64,000 nt of DNA. It comes from Ampullaceana balthica. Its lineage: Eukaryota > Mollusca > Gastropoda > Lymnaeidae. Each line of letters begins with the position of its first letter. Position 1 is the stretch's first letter. Shown one piece after another: positions 33,507-43,868 of the stretch. Below the pieces are notes generated by a model. That model was not told the origin of the DNA. It did not search any database and saw only the letters and a list, made by a program, of their open reading frames with translations. The translations under genes were made by a program, and so were the position numbers. Location: assembly GCA_944989445.1 (NCBI GenBank), contig CALYLW010000334.1, positions 182,501 through 246,500 on the forward strand. Direction: 5' to 3'.

Positions 33507-33660
33507 TCGTAACGCTAGCCAGGAAACTAGTGCTACGACATGTCGTAGCAGCAGACGATTCGGCGGGATGTTGCTAGTGTTACACTAGCCAGGAAAGGTT
33601 TGCTTGGCTAGTGTTACGACTAGCACTTGCTACGATTAGCATTAGTACTATTAGTTATTA
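33507..33660. repeat. Palindromic repeat units, second locus
   Basis: Shares CGTAACGCTAGCCAGGAAAC, GCTACGACATGTCGTAGCAG and CAGACGATTCGGCGGGATGT with 30526-30850. It decays into AGTAGCAGTA-like sequence. It begins exactly where the TIR element at 33243 is cut off. Confidence 0.82.
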
Positions 33661-35580
33661 CTATTATTAGCAGTAGCAGTAAACACATCGGAAAAACTAA
33701 GTCGCTGTAATATTTTAACAATCTCTTCATAATATTTTAATTTTATACGCATAAAATAAAATATAACATATATTCTATTATATATAAATATATAATTAAT
33801 AATAATGTAAATATCGTATTATTATAATACGATAATTAATTGATCTGGCAGCTGGGCTTATTTATGTGTTATATTTATATGTGTATTAATTCTAAAATCT
33901 AAATTTATTTAAATAGATTTAATCAACATATGCGCTTTTCAGAATAAGAAGAACAAAAATTACAATTACCAGCACACTCATTTAAAAGATAAGTATTTTT
34001 ATTTTAAAAAACACGCCAGGAGCGGGAATAGAACCCTAGCTTTGCTTTTATTATCAAAGGTCGTCCATCACTATCACTTCATCCTGCGGAGCTCATATCT
34101 TTAGTTTGTTTCTAAAAAATTATATCTGTTTGTCATTAAATGGACACCAATCAAGTTTTTATTTAACCTTTAAAATTCATTATCCGGCTTACCTAGTAAT
34201 CATGAAATTTTATTATGTTAACTATTTTGTATTTTTAAAGTATTAGTATTAGCATAATTAAAATTCAGCATATTTTTACGACTAGTCGTAGCAGCAGACA
34301 ACTCGACGGGATGTTGCTTGTGTTACGACATGTCAAAATAATTTGTTTTTTGCTTACACTTTCTTTATTCCTGGATTCTATTTTTAATTTTTAGCCATGT
34401 CAAACCCACTTTCTGGAGGAGCTTCTAGTACTAGCTATAATTCATGCATGACAATTATTTACTGGACTTATTAGAGGATTTAGGAAGGGACCAAAGCCAG
34501 CTGTGTTAATTCAGTATGAGGATGAGGATAGAGATGAGGATGTAACTATAGTGTATGTTACTGAATTAGTGACCGACATGTTACTGGGGGATGTTCGCTT
34601 TCTTAATTAAACAACAAACCAAGCCGACTAGTTTGATGCCACAGAGACACGACATCTTCTGCCAACTGATTAGGATTCCTGTTTGAAAGCAGTTATTTAA
34701 GTAGTATCAGTGAACAATTTCTTAATATTCAAAATTATTATCACAATAATAATAATGTATAAACTGCTGTAACCACTGGATACGTCTAAAAAATAAAGTG
34801 GTTTTATGATTTTTCCTAACCTTGCTGTTAGTAATAGATAAGAATAATGCTCTTAACTGTAATTTAGCTTAAGTTTAGTTGTTAAATATGATCAATAGTT
34901 AATAGCATTACCTAATTGAAAGTTGTCCTCCTACCCCTAAAATTTTGAACTTATTTTTATGTCAAATTTACTAATTATTATTATTATTAGTAATTACTAA
35001 TTACACTTTGACTTATGATTCACTTATCAGTATCACTTAATTTACTTTTACACAAGTACTAGTAATACAAGTTAATAAGTTTTTATTGCATTACAACAAG
35101 TGTTCGCGTTTTCTTGAGTTTAAAGGGGTTTTTAACTTAAAAAGGCTATTTAAAATCAGTCTGTCAGTATAGTCAGGTAGAATCGTTGTTTATTTTTCTT
35201 TCATTTAGCCAGATTTTTTTTTCTTTTTCCGCCCGACGTCAAAAAAAACATTCCTGCTTCTATGATAAATTATACAAATAACAATCAGCGGCCTCAGCTC
35301 ATAAGAAGTTCATTTTTACGAGATCGTATTAATTACTGTTGTAACTGCAGCCCTCCCTAAATCTCCACTCCATCCTTTCCATTCTTACATAAATTATTCT
35401 TTGGGAATAAGCGTGGCTAAAAAATGGAAACAGGGAAATATATTTACAAAAATCAAACAAAACCCAAAAGACAATATAACAAACGCTGAATTGTTCTCAT
35501 TCCAATAGTGTCAGTTCCATTGCAAGATCCCAAAGTTAAAGGTGTTAAAAAATGTTCGATAGTGTTGAAAGGACAATAGA
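33661..35580. other. Mostly non-coding, with palindromic and B-box fragments
   Basis: AT-rich. At 34010-34040 lies a tRNA-like fragment as described for 30851-30984, and at 34275-34330 another piece of the palindromic repeat (CGACTAGTCGTAGCAGCAGA). A short acidic open frame near 34470-34610 (QYEDEDRDEDVTIVYV) lacks recognisable context. Confidence 0.45.
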
Positions 35581-35860
35581 GTGGACGCGGTGGTTGAGTG
35601 CCAGTGCACTGGACTGTCGTGCCGATGGTCACGGGTTCGAATCCGTGTGAAGGCAAGGGTTTGTTCCCGGGGCCTAGGGCGTCCCTGAGTCACCCAGCTC
35701 CAAATGGGTACCTAACACTACATGTAGTTAGGTGGCTGGGCAATGCGTGGAACCCACAAAGCCGTGGCCTGTGAACGCTGCATCACTTGCCAACAGATCA
35801 TCTGTCATGGTCTGCGGACGCAACTATCTTCTGCATAGAAGGAGCGTCTGTATAGATAAG
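35581..35860 (+). mobile_element. Full-length tRNA-derived SINE
   Basis: tRNA-like head with the A-box region GGTGGTTGAGTGCCAGTGCA (one substitution from consensus) and B box GGTTCGAATCC, then CCTAGGGCGTCCCTGAGTCA, TAACACTACATGTAGTTAGG and the tail GGAGCGTCTGTATAGATAAG. About 280 bp, family as at 21114 and 40845. The long segment between the A and B boxes suggests a class II (Leu/Ser-like) ancestor; this is inference. Confidence 0.93.
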
Positions 35861-36785
35861 AAGAAGGAGTATTTTAAATTTAAAGGTAGGATTTATTTGA
35901 TTGTTTATCTTCACTGTATCAGTTTCTCCATGAGCTACCGGTAGCATCAAGTAAGAATTTTTGACTCAATCAATATAAACTTCTCTGCAGGGCCTTTTCG
36001 TAATTTTTAGATATTTCCCTGTTTTATGATATCTCAACATTACACATATCACACATTAGAATGTATTCACCCCCTCCACACTCGACACACACACACACTT
36101 TTTTAAAAAAGTCGACTGCCACCTTCGCTAGTCCACAGGATGAATTACCCACAGTTTCCATATAAATCAAACTAATTATTGGATAAATTTGTATATGCGT
36201 TGAATAGTCGGCCTATTTATTGTAAAGAGTTTTTTTTAATAAAAAAAATTATTAAAATATATTAAATTTTTAACTGGATAAACTATTCCTATTAAAATAT
36301 CCAATTGGGCACATGCAAGAAAAATTAAACTTTGAAGAAAAAAGATTTCCCTATTTACATACAATAATTGCGTCTTGAATCACAGAAGATGAATTAAATA
36401 TACCAATTTTGATTTCGTATAATTTCTTAAATAGTATTTACATTGATGAAAAAGATGATATTTTAATTTCATAATGAAATAATTATTGTTAAGTTTCACA
36501 TGCAGAATTTGAATTACCATCCTTTGCCAAAAGTATAAATCCCTAAATTTAAAAAAAAATTAAAAAAAAAGATTTCATCCTTCTATATGTTTGATGTTTT
36601 TGTAGTTAATCTTTAACTTAAACAGCAACAACTCAAAGTTAAAGAAATATCAATATGTGATTAAATGATACAACGATCGAACAATAAGTGTGACAGAAGT
36701 CAAGTAAGAAATAATTTATAAATATGTTATTCTCTTTTCTTTATTTTATTTTTTATGTTTAAATCATTAATGACTTTTTTTTTCA
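35861..36785. other. AT-rich non-coding stretch
   Basis: No exon, element end or tandem repeat recognised. Confidence 0.4.
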
Positions 36786-37200
36786 ATTTGAGACCACCCA
36801 GCTCCGAATGGAAATGGAAAGACTGCAGGACCTGATTGCATCCCAGCGGAGGTACTGAAGGCGAACTTGGAAACCAGTGTGAGTGTGGAAATGCTACACC
36901 TCCTGTTCATGAAGATATGAGATGAGGAGGGAGTTCCTTGTGATTGGAAAGAGGGATACATCATCAAGATCCAAAAGAAGGCTGGTTTAAGCTCCTTCTC
37001 CAACTAGAGGGATCAGCTTGCTGTCCATCCCAGGAGAAAGTTTTCAACCGTGTGCTGTGCGTGACCAACAAGCTGGCTTTCGCACCAACAGATCATGTAC
37101 TGACCAGATAGCAACACTGCGCATTAATCTAGGACAGTCACAAGAGTGGAACTCGTCTCTCTAAGTCAACTTTGTTGACTATGAAAGAAAAAATCCTTTG
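36786..37200 (+). pseudogene. LINE reverse transcriptase, 5' part, split by an insertion
   Basis: Plus-strand remnants NGKTAGPDCIPAEVLKANLE, CDWKEGYIIKIQKKAG and, after frameshifts and stops, [19 protein letters not shown] and FVDYERK. The reading then breaks off at 37200 and resumes at 39051 with FDIEDKQTLWRLLKHYGVP, which is what follows the catalytic-core region in this family. The 1.85 kb between is a later insertion. The family resembles the copy at 49685-51040. Confidence 0.88.
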
Positions 37201-37589
37201 GGGACCGTCCATAAATGACGTCCCGCACCTAGGGGGGGGGGAGGGGGTCACACTTTTGTGACGATGCGTGACGAGGGGGAGGGAGGGGGGTTGAAGAAAT
37301 GTGACGTCACATCAAGCTTCCACTGAAATATTTGGTCGCTTACAATTTATTTAATGACTTTTTTTTAATTTAATTTTATAATTTTTTTTTAAATCAGTGC
37401 TTCTCAATGTGCCAGTCGGTAGGCCATCAGACGCTGGTTGGCGTAAGCTATCAAGACACGAAAATTAAATCTAATTATAATCCTTAAGTTTGAGAACCCA
37501 CAAGATAACGTATGAAATTGCGTCGTTTGATGTTGCAATCAAAGCATTTGTGATGTAACCGCAGCTCCGTTTGGTTGGTTCTATTACGG

Positions 37590-38586
37590 CAGGAGTCGGC
37601 GAACATTTTTTGCCCGTTACCCCCAAAATATACAAGTTTATGTGTGCGTTACACCCCCCCTCCCAACCCCCAGACTCTAGGTCCTGCTCACATGACTCTG
37701 GGGATTTAGGGGAACGTCGTTAGCGAAAAAAGAAATGCTACTGGTGAGTTTTACAAGCATGACAAGTGTCTAAAAATGATCTGAATAGGATTATGTGTAG
37801 GTATTTTAAGTCAAAACAACACGGAATATCCTTTTTCTTTAAAAAAAAAGGGGGGGGGGATCTATTGATAGAATTATAAACGTTTTTGATATAATTGTTC
37901 GATTGGTTTTTGGTCAAACGCCCCTGGCCATATAGATATAATGATAAATGAGCCCATTTAAAATTAGTCAAGTATTCATTAACTTTATTGAATGCATCAA
38001 ATTCTTGACATCGCAATTCGAGAGGAGCACAAAACAACTTTTCTTCTTAGCTCAGTTTTTAAGGCATTAATTTTAAATATTACAGAAGGATACTTGATAC
38101 AGTCAAGTCATGTGGATTAAGATTTATTGTCACTCGTGTCAATATAAATGAAAGTAGGGTGGATTTACATGTATTCGTATAGTATGTAGGTAAGAAATCT
38201 ACATAGTTGTCAAATTTTAAAAAATGCATTTTCTGGAAGGAACCGGTTCAATAATGGGCATATGTTCCAAGCGTACACGTACACATGACGTATTTTAATA
38301 TATCTAGTGGATTGTAGTGGGTGTTATTAGAGCCGTCTTTACACCAGTTTGGGCCCCCGGGCAAAGAAATAGTGTTGGGCAGGAATAAAAAATAAATATT
38401 CATAATATATATAAATAAACATATTCCCATGGGGCCCCTGTGCTCGTGGGCTCCCGGGCAAATGCCCAACGGGCCTATACGTTAAGACGGCCCTGGATGT
38501 TATATGTCCCAAATGAGTCTGCATTACCCCCAAGAGTTCCCTTTTGACCCCAGATGAGGTTATTTACCCCTGTTCGCCGACCTCTT
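37590..38586. mobile_element. hAT-like element inside the TIR element
   Basis: Left CAGGAGTCGGCGAAC, right GTTCGCCGACCTCTT, inverted with three differences. The flanks TATTACGG (37582-37589) and TCTTTCGG (38587-38594) agree at six of eight positions, an eroded 8-bp target duplication. CCCCC-rich blocks (GTTACCCCCAAAATATAC; CATTACCCCCAAGAG) sit inside both ends. No transposase. It carries a smaller hAT element at 38328-38495. CAGTGCTTCTCAATG / TTTGAGAACCCAC near 37397-37502 may be ends of a further small hAT element. Confidence 0.7.
38328..38495. mobile_element. hAT miniature element, opposite-orientation copy of 32977-33155
   Basis: Begins TAGAGCCGTCTTTACACCAG and ends CTATACGTTAAGACGGCCCTG. 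It is the reverse complement of 32977-33155 in content. Flanked by GGTGTTAT (38320-38327) and GATGTTAT (38496-38503), seven of eight identical. Confidence 0.86.
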
Positions 38587-39050
38587 TCTTTCGGGATGCC
38601 CGTCAGTCAATTGAGGGATTTTTAAAAAAAAACATTTTAAAAATATTATTTTTAAATAATTTTTTTTCTAAACAAAGACGTTAACCGTGATGATTAAAAG
38701 TCAATGTTTAATTTGTATGTATTAAAATAAAATATAATCTATGGATGTTAACACAGTTCGTTTTCTGAAGGCCGGTTAAAAGTTTTTAAAAAATGCTTCA
38801 TGCGGGTTACGATATTACAATGTAGATGTAGACCTTCACTAAATAAATTATAAATACTTAAATGACAATAAAAGTGATTTGAAACATACTTATTTTCAAT
38901 TAGAAAATAAGATGTTTTTTTAGGGGGGGGGTCAAAGCTTTGTGACGTATTTTTAGAGGGGGGGGTCTAACTTTTTGTGACGACGCGTGACTAGGGGGGG
39001 AGGGGGTAAAAAATCGGCCAAAATCGCGTGACGTCATTTATGGACGGCCC

Positions 39051-40115
39051 CTTTGACATCGAGGATAAGCAAACCCTCTGGAGATTGTTAAAGCACTATG
39101 GGGTGCCGCAGAAGATCATGGAAATAAACAGAAACACTTATGAAGGGATGACCTGCCGAGTTATCCATAGCCAGCAGATGACAGATGCTTTCCAGGGGAG
39201 AAATGGCGTGAGACAAGAATGCTTGCTGTCACCCTTCCTATTCTTGTTGGTCATTGACTGGGTGATTAAAAAATCCACACAGCAAAAAAAGGAATGGCAT
39301 CCAATTGACATTGTGTGATCAACTTGATGACCCTTATTTTGCTGATGATCTTGCCCTTCTCTCACATACCCCAACAACAGATAAAGGAGAAAACAAACGT
39401 TGCAGTCACTTCTGCTAGCATGGGTTTTAATATACAGAAAGAGAAGAGTCAAGTCCCCAAGGTTAATGCCACCAGTACAGCATCCATCATGCTTGAAGGA
39501 GAAACACTGGATGAGGCGAACAGTGATAGACAAACAATGTGGCAGCGTGGTAGACAAACAATATGGAACGGATTCTAACGTGAGAGTAAGGATTGGGAAA
39601 GCAATGGAAGCCTTCCAACGACTCAAGAATGTTTGGGTCTCCAGAAACATAAGCAGCAATTTAAAATTAAGGATATTCAACGCCATGGTGAAGCCTGTGC
39701 TGCTATATGGAGCCGAGACGTGGGGAACGATGGCCGTAAACCTGACCTGAATTCAGTCCTTTATCAACAGTTGTCTAAAAAGAATTATCAGGATTCACTG
39801 GCCGGACAAAATCAGCAACCTGGAACTGTGGCAGCGGACAAGGCAGAAGCCAATTGAGGAAGACATTTTCCGGAAGCGGTGGAGATGGTTTGGCCATACA
39901 CCAAGAAAACCTGCCTCCAATACAAGGCAGGCCCTGAAATGGAACACCCATTGAAAGCGGAAAAGAGGTCTTCCAATAACACTTTGCGCCGAGAATTAGA
40001 GACAAGCATCAAGAGATTTGCCTATGACTGGAAGCTCCTGGGGAGGCTGACCCAGGAGAGGGATGCCTGGTCTCTCGTAGGTGGCATATTCCCTTGGAGG
40101 AATCGCAGACGCTGA
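39051..40115 (+). pseudogene. LINE reverse transcriptase, 3' part
   Basis: Continues the LINE of 36786-37200: TLWRLLKHYGVPQKIMEINR, GVRQECLLSPFLFLLVIDWV (normally QG; here QE), a stop, then DPYFADDLALLSHTP (the YFADD catalytic motif near 39335-39372), GFNIQKEKSQV, RIGKAMEAFQRLKNVWVSRN, VKPVLLYGAETWGTM and, in other frames, [13 protein letters not shown]. Multiple frameshifts and stops. It ends near 40115, followed by CTCAACAACAACAACATATC, which may be a simple 3' tail. Confidence 0.9.
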
Positions 40116-40844
40116 CGATGATCGGTAAATGCCCCTCGTGGACGAGAAGGCTCAACAACAACAACATATCTTCCGGGGGGGGTGGATAAAATATTTAACT
40201 TCAGATTAAAATAAATTATCCCCTATAAAGCGCCCCCCACCCCAACCTTAAAAAGTTATTAAATAAATAAATCAAGCAATCATTTTTTTTAAATTAATTT
40301 TTTTAAAATCATACCCATCACACTGCCAATAACATACAAAATGATTATTCAAAAACACAAGAATAAAGCATATTTATTATTGTAATAGTAACACATTTTT
40401 ACTTTAATACTGTTTATGGCAGTGGCGTAGCTGGAAAGAAGAGTGACACTTTGAAAACCACCCAATCTTTACTGAATTTTTATTGCCTTTGTTCAAAAAC
40501 AAAGGATATTTTAATCTATAAACTTCCCCGAGTTTTAAAGTATACACTAAAGATGTGAATTTTTTTTAAAAATCGGGCCCGTAGCGTTATCTAACAACTC
40601 AAAATACATTAGTCCCCAGACAACTTATGATGCTTTTGTGTTTTTAAAGTTATATGTTAGTTCATTAACCTTGATTGTTCAATTTATTATGCATCTTTGA
40701 TTCGGAAACAAAGTGTCGATTTCGAATACTTGAATAAAACGCAATTTTGTTCAAGTCTGAGAGAGTAATTAAGGAATACATCAATTTAGGATAAAGCACC
40801 ATAACATGTCTATATGTGCATTGGTTATAACCATCACACACATA
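40116..40844. other. Non-coding spacer
   Basis: C-rich and AT-rich patches. Nothing recognised. Confidence 0.4.
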
Positions 40845-41119
40845 CGCGGTGGTCGAGTGGCAGCGCACTGGACTGTCATACCGATGGTCACGGGTTCGAA
40901 TCCGTGTGAAGGCAAGGGTTTGTTCCCGGTGCCTAGGGCGTCCCTGAGTCACCCCGCTCCGAATGGGTACCTAACACTACACGTAGTTAGGCGGCTGGGT
41001 AATGCGTGGAACCCACAAAGCCGTGGCCTGTGAACGCTGCATCACTTGCCAACAGATCATCTGTCATGGTCTGTGGACGCAACTATCTTCTGCATAGAAG
41101 GAGCGTCTGTATAGATAAG
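40845..41119 (+). mobile_element. Full-length tRNA-derived SINE
   Basis: A box TGGTCGAGTGG (matches TRGYNNARNGG) and B box GGTTCGAATCC, then the family body (TCACCCCGCTCCGAATGGGT; CCACAAAGCCGTGGCCTGTG) and the tail GGAGCGTCTGTATAGATAAG plus A-rich sequence. This is the best preserved copy in the window. Confidence 0.95.
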
Positions 41120-41470
41120 AAACTAAGAAAAAGAAACACACATACTTTGGGTAGTGCGTTGTCATTGTTCATAGTCCCGCACGAAGTGCATTATCGTAAC
41201 ATGTTCATGTCATTTAGTGCTACCCTCTGACATGGTGTCCGTAGATTTTACCAACATATGTGCACGCCTTATGTGTTTGCCTCTCATATGATGTTCAGAG
41301 GTTTATACCGCCACATTCCATGACCTTAGGTTATGCTGAGATAAGTGATGTTTTAAGATGTTGTTTTTTGTTGTTGTTTTGTGTGTGTGTTTTTTTTAAA
41401 AATCAGACAATCATATTAATAAACAGCTATTTTAATTTCTTTACATTCCAAAATTTTATTATATATATAG
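41120..41470. other. Non-coding spacer
   Basis: Nothing recognised. GT- and T-rich. Confidence 0.4.
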
Positions 41471-42292
41471 TAGGGCTGTTAACGATTAATTTAAATTTAA
41501 TCGTTAATTTTGAAAAATTAACGATTAATTAATCGTTAATTACGATTAAAGCCAAACATTGAAATGTATTGTGTCCTAAGTAACATTTATTAAACGTAAT
41601 CGTCGAGAATCGAAAGAACACTGGAATGTCTTCTTTATATGACCCATTTTAACCAACAACGCAAACAGACAAGTGTATTGACATGATTTGGTTGAAGTGA
41701 TGCGCGGGTCTTATTGACAATATAACCAGCCGAGCTGAATAATCGTTCACTTAGCTTTAGATTGTCTCAGCTGAAGTTTCTGATACTATAGTGGATGTTT
41801 GTTTTGCAGGTGATATGTAAGCGAATTAGTGTTAGAACCAAGGTTGCAATGTTCCCCTTAAGCATCGCGGCTGCGCAGATATTTGACCGACGCCACGCGG
41901 GAGTTTAGGATCGCCGCGCAGCAAATTTTGTAAAATATTGCACAAAAAATGGACGTTGTGCAAGTTTGCACACGAATTTTTTTTAAACTCTGCAAACGGA
42001 GCAATGAAGCTTAGACTTAGAGGGAACATTGCATGCAAGGCAAACGATTTCTCTCAATGGACACATATCCTTTATCAACATTTTGAACAGTCAAGTCTGT
42101 CAATAGTTTAAAAAACCAAAATGTTCGTGTAATAGTCTGGACATTGGTTTATATTTAGCGGCCAAAATATTTTATTTTTTGACTTCCAGTACATTTATAA
42201 GTGGTGGTTCGATTGATCGTTAAAAAAAATTTTTATCGTTAAAAATTGTTAACGATTAATCGAGAAATTAATTGTTAATTTCCGCAGCCCTA
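41471..42292. mobile_element. hAT element with ATTAACGATTAAT subterminal repeats
   Basis: Left TAGGGCTGTTAACGATTAAT, right GAAATTAATTGTTAATTTCC then GCAGCCCTA. Flanking ATATATAG (41463-41470) and ATATACAG (42293-42300) match at seven of eight positions. ATTAATCGTTAAT words cluster in both subterminal regions and could bind transposase. No transposase frame. A separate copy in opposite orientation is at 59793-60599. Both carry a second miniature element in their interior (here 41847-42031). Confidence 0.88.
41847..42031. mobile_element. Miniature element CAATGTTCCC..GGGAACATTG nested in the hAT element
   Basis: Begins CAATGTTCCCCTTAAGC, ends GCTTAGACTTAGAGGGAACA then TTG; inverted ends. The interior has GCGGCTGCGCAGATATTTGA and a hairpin of GCAAGTTTGCAC type. 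It sits at the same position relative to the outer element as 60050-60238. The flanks here no longer show a clear duplication. Confidence 0.82.
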
Positions 42293-42430
42293 ATATACAG
42301 TTAATTTTTCAAACTGTATTGACAGTTTAATCATTTAATATTTTATTTTTATTAAATAAAACTTCAAATTTAAGCGAATGCTATTTCAAAGCCATGCACA
42401 TAATAATTTTAAAAAAAATTATTTACAAAA

Positions 42431-42701
42431 AGACAATCCATAAGGTACGTCACGCTATTTTTACAATGTTTACACCCCCTCCCCCTGTTACAAACTGTCA
42501 CAAATCTCGTACCCCCCCCTAAGTGTACGTCACACTTTCGAACAAAATGTTGTATTTTAATCAACAAAATAATTAAAATTTAATATAAAACACCGTGACG
42601 TCACACATGGCCGGACCCCCCCCCTCACCCCTGTCACAAACTGTCACACTTTCTTACACCCCTCCCCCCTCTGGAGCGTGACGTACTTTATGGACGGCCC
42701 C
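42431..42701. mobile_element. TIR miniature element, CCATAAAGTACGTCACGC family, copy 1
   Basis: Left AATCCATAAGGTACGTCACG, right GGAGCGTGACGTACTTTATG then GACGGCCCC, inverted. C-runs lie on the inner side of both ends. The body ATATAAAACACCGTGACGTC then ACACATGGCC is shared with 43614-43868. Non-coding. It is related to, but distinct from, the ATAAATGACG family. Confidence 0.82.
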
Positions 42702-42990
42702 ATCAATATACATAATTCCCGTTGTCTATATGGTTGTAATGTAATGCTGTTAGGTGGCGCTGCAAATGGATGTAATGCTGTTAGGTGGCGCTGCGATCGA
42801 TTTTGTTTTATAGAAAGCAGCGCACCAAATTACTGCACCAAAAATAACACTTTTCGAACGTTCTGCATAAAATTGTTCAATATGATAATAAATGAATCAA
42901 ATAAAAATGAATGAAAGTTCTGTATTACGTTATTTTTTAATCTGATGTGTAATTATTTTGACAACTTCCGTAATTTTTGACGTAATTTGT
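42702..42990 (+). repeat. Dispersed repeat, copy 2 of the 12966-13255 family
   Basis: Shares GTAATGCTG words, TTACTGCACCAAAAATAACA, TTTTCGAACGTTC, AATTGTTCAATATGATAATA and GTTATTTTTTAATCTGATGT. Its terminal part CCGTAATTTTTGACGTAATT differs from the Helitron-like CTAGT ends of the other copies. It directly abuts the right end of the TIR element at 42701. Confidence 0.75.
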
Positions 42991-43613
42991 TTACATTCTA
43001 AGCGTATAATCTTATATTTTTCTTTGTTTGCGGGTAAAATAAAAACTAACATTAACTTACATCTTTCATGCAGATTCACAAACATCCTTTTTTTAGTCCA
43101 CTTATAACTACGTGGTTTTTTAAAATATTTTTTTTACCCCTATTTATTTTTAAACAAGTTAACAAGACAAACAATTTAACAAGACCAAAAACTTAACAAT
43201 ACAGACAAGTTAACAAGACAGACGGGTCGATCCAAAGTTATTTAATGAACTTTATGCTAATTAAAGTGCCACTGTGTCTGTTCTTGGACCACTCCAAAAT
43301 ACTGAACTCAACACGGACGACACCTTTATTCCCACCTGGCAAAGCCTATGTCCTACTAAGCGCAGATTAAGTGTCCGAGTTGAACAGGGTTAGTTAACAA
43401 ACAGTAAGTGCCCTATGTTCTGGGGCACCTTGCCACGTCATATAACATTAAGAACTAAGATCAACAAGCGTGTGACGTATTTTTCTCGTCTGCACCAGTG
43501 GTTTAGACAATTTCGATTGCCGTTGTGCACAAGCCGAATTTTAGTTTTCACTAAGTGCTGTCCTACTTGTGGCCACATGTGAATGAAATGTTTTGTCAAA
43601 AAACAGCGACAAA
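42991..43613. other. Non-coding spacer with AACAAGAC words
   Basis: A short degenerate repeat of AAGTTAACAAGACA occurs near 43155-43225. Nothing else recognised. Confidence 0.4.
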
Positions 43614-43868
43614 GGGCCGTCCATAAAGTATGTCACGCTATTTTCGACCATTTTAAACTCCCCCTGTCACAAATCTCGGAACCCAAAGTACGTCACACTT
43701 TCGAACAGAAATGTTTTTTATTACAAAAATGTGTTTTTTTTATTAAACAAAAATAATTAAAGTTTAATATAAAACACCGTGACGTCACACATGGCCAGAC
43801 ACTGTCACAAACAATCGGACTTTCTTACACCCCCCCTCTGGAGCGTGGCGTACTTTATGGACGGCCCC
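43614..43868. mobile_element. TIR miniature element, CCATAAAGTACGTCACGC family, copy 2
   Basis: Left GGGCCGTCCATAAAGTATGT then CACGC, right GGAGCGTGGCGTACTTTATG then GACGGCCCC, inverted ends of about 26 bp. The body matches 42431-42701. Length 255 bp, no coding frame. Confidence 0.88.

Larger units (their letters stand above)
37201..39050. mobile_element. TIR element (GGGACCGTCCATAAATGACG) inserted into the LINE
   Basis: Left GGGACCGTCCATAAATGACG, right CGTGACGTCATTTATGGACG then GCCC, an inverted pair. CTTTG precedes it (37196-37200) and follows it (39051-39055), a 5-bp target duplication (6 bp, CCTTTG, if the shared C is counted). Its own sequence is about 37201-37390 plus 38780-39050, both matching 32661-33237. 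The middle consists of later insertions (37590-38586 and flanking material). Confidence 0.85.

Noticed and set aside
34390..34610. Short acidic frame near 34470 (QYEDEDRDEDVTIVYV)
   Set aside because: Stops upstream in frame, no convincing acceptor and no family; cannot be supported as an exon.
36786..36815. SINE/LINE chimera: CACCCAGCTCCGAATGG at the start of the LINE matches SINE body sequence
   Set aside because: The match is about 17 bp only and the adjoining bases are explained by the LINE motif NGKTAGPD; too short to claim a fusion.
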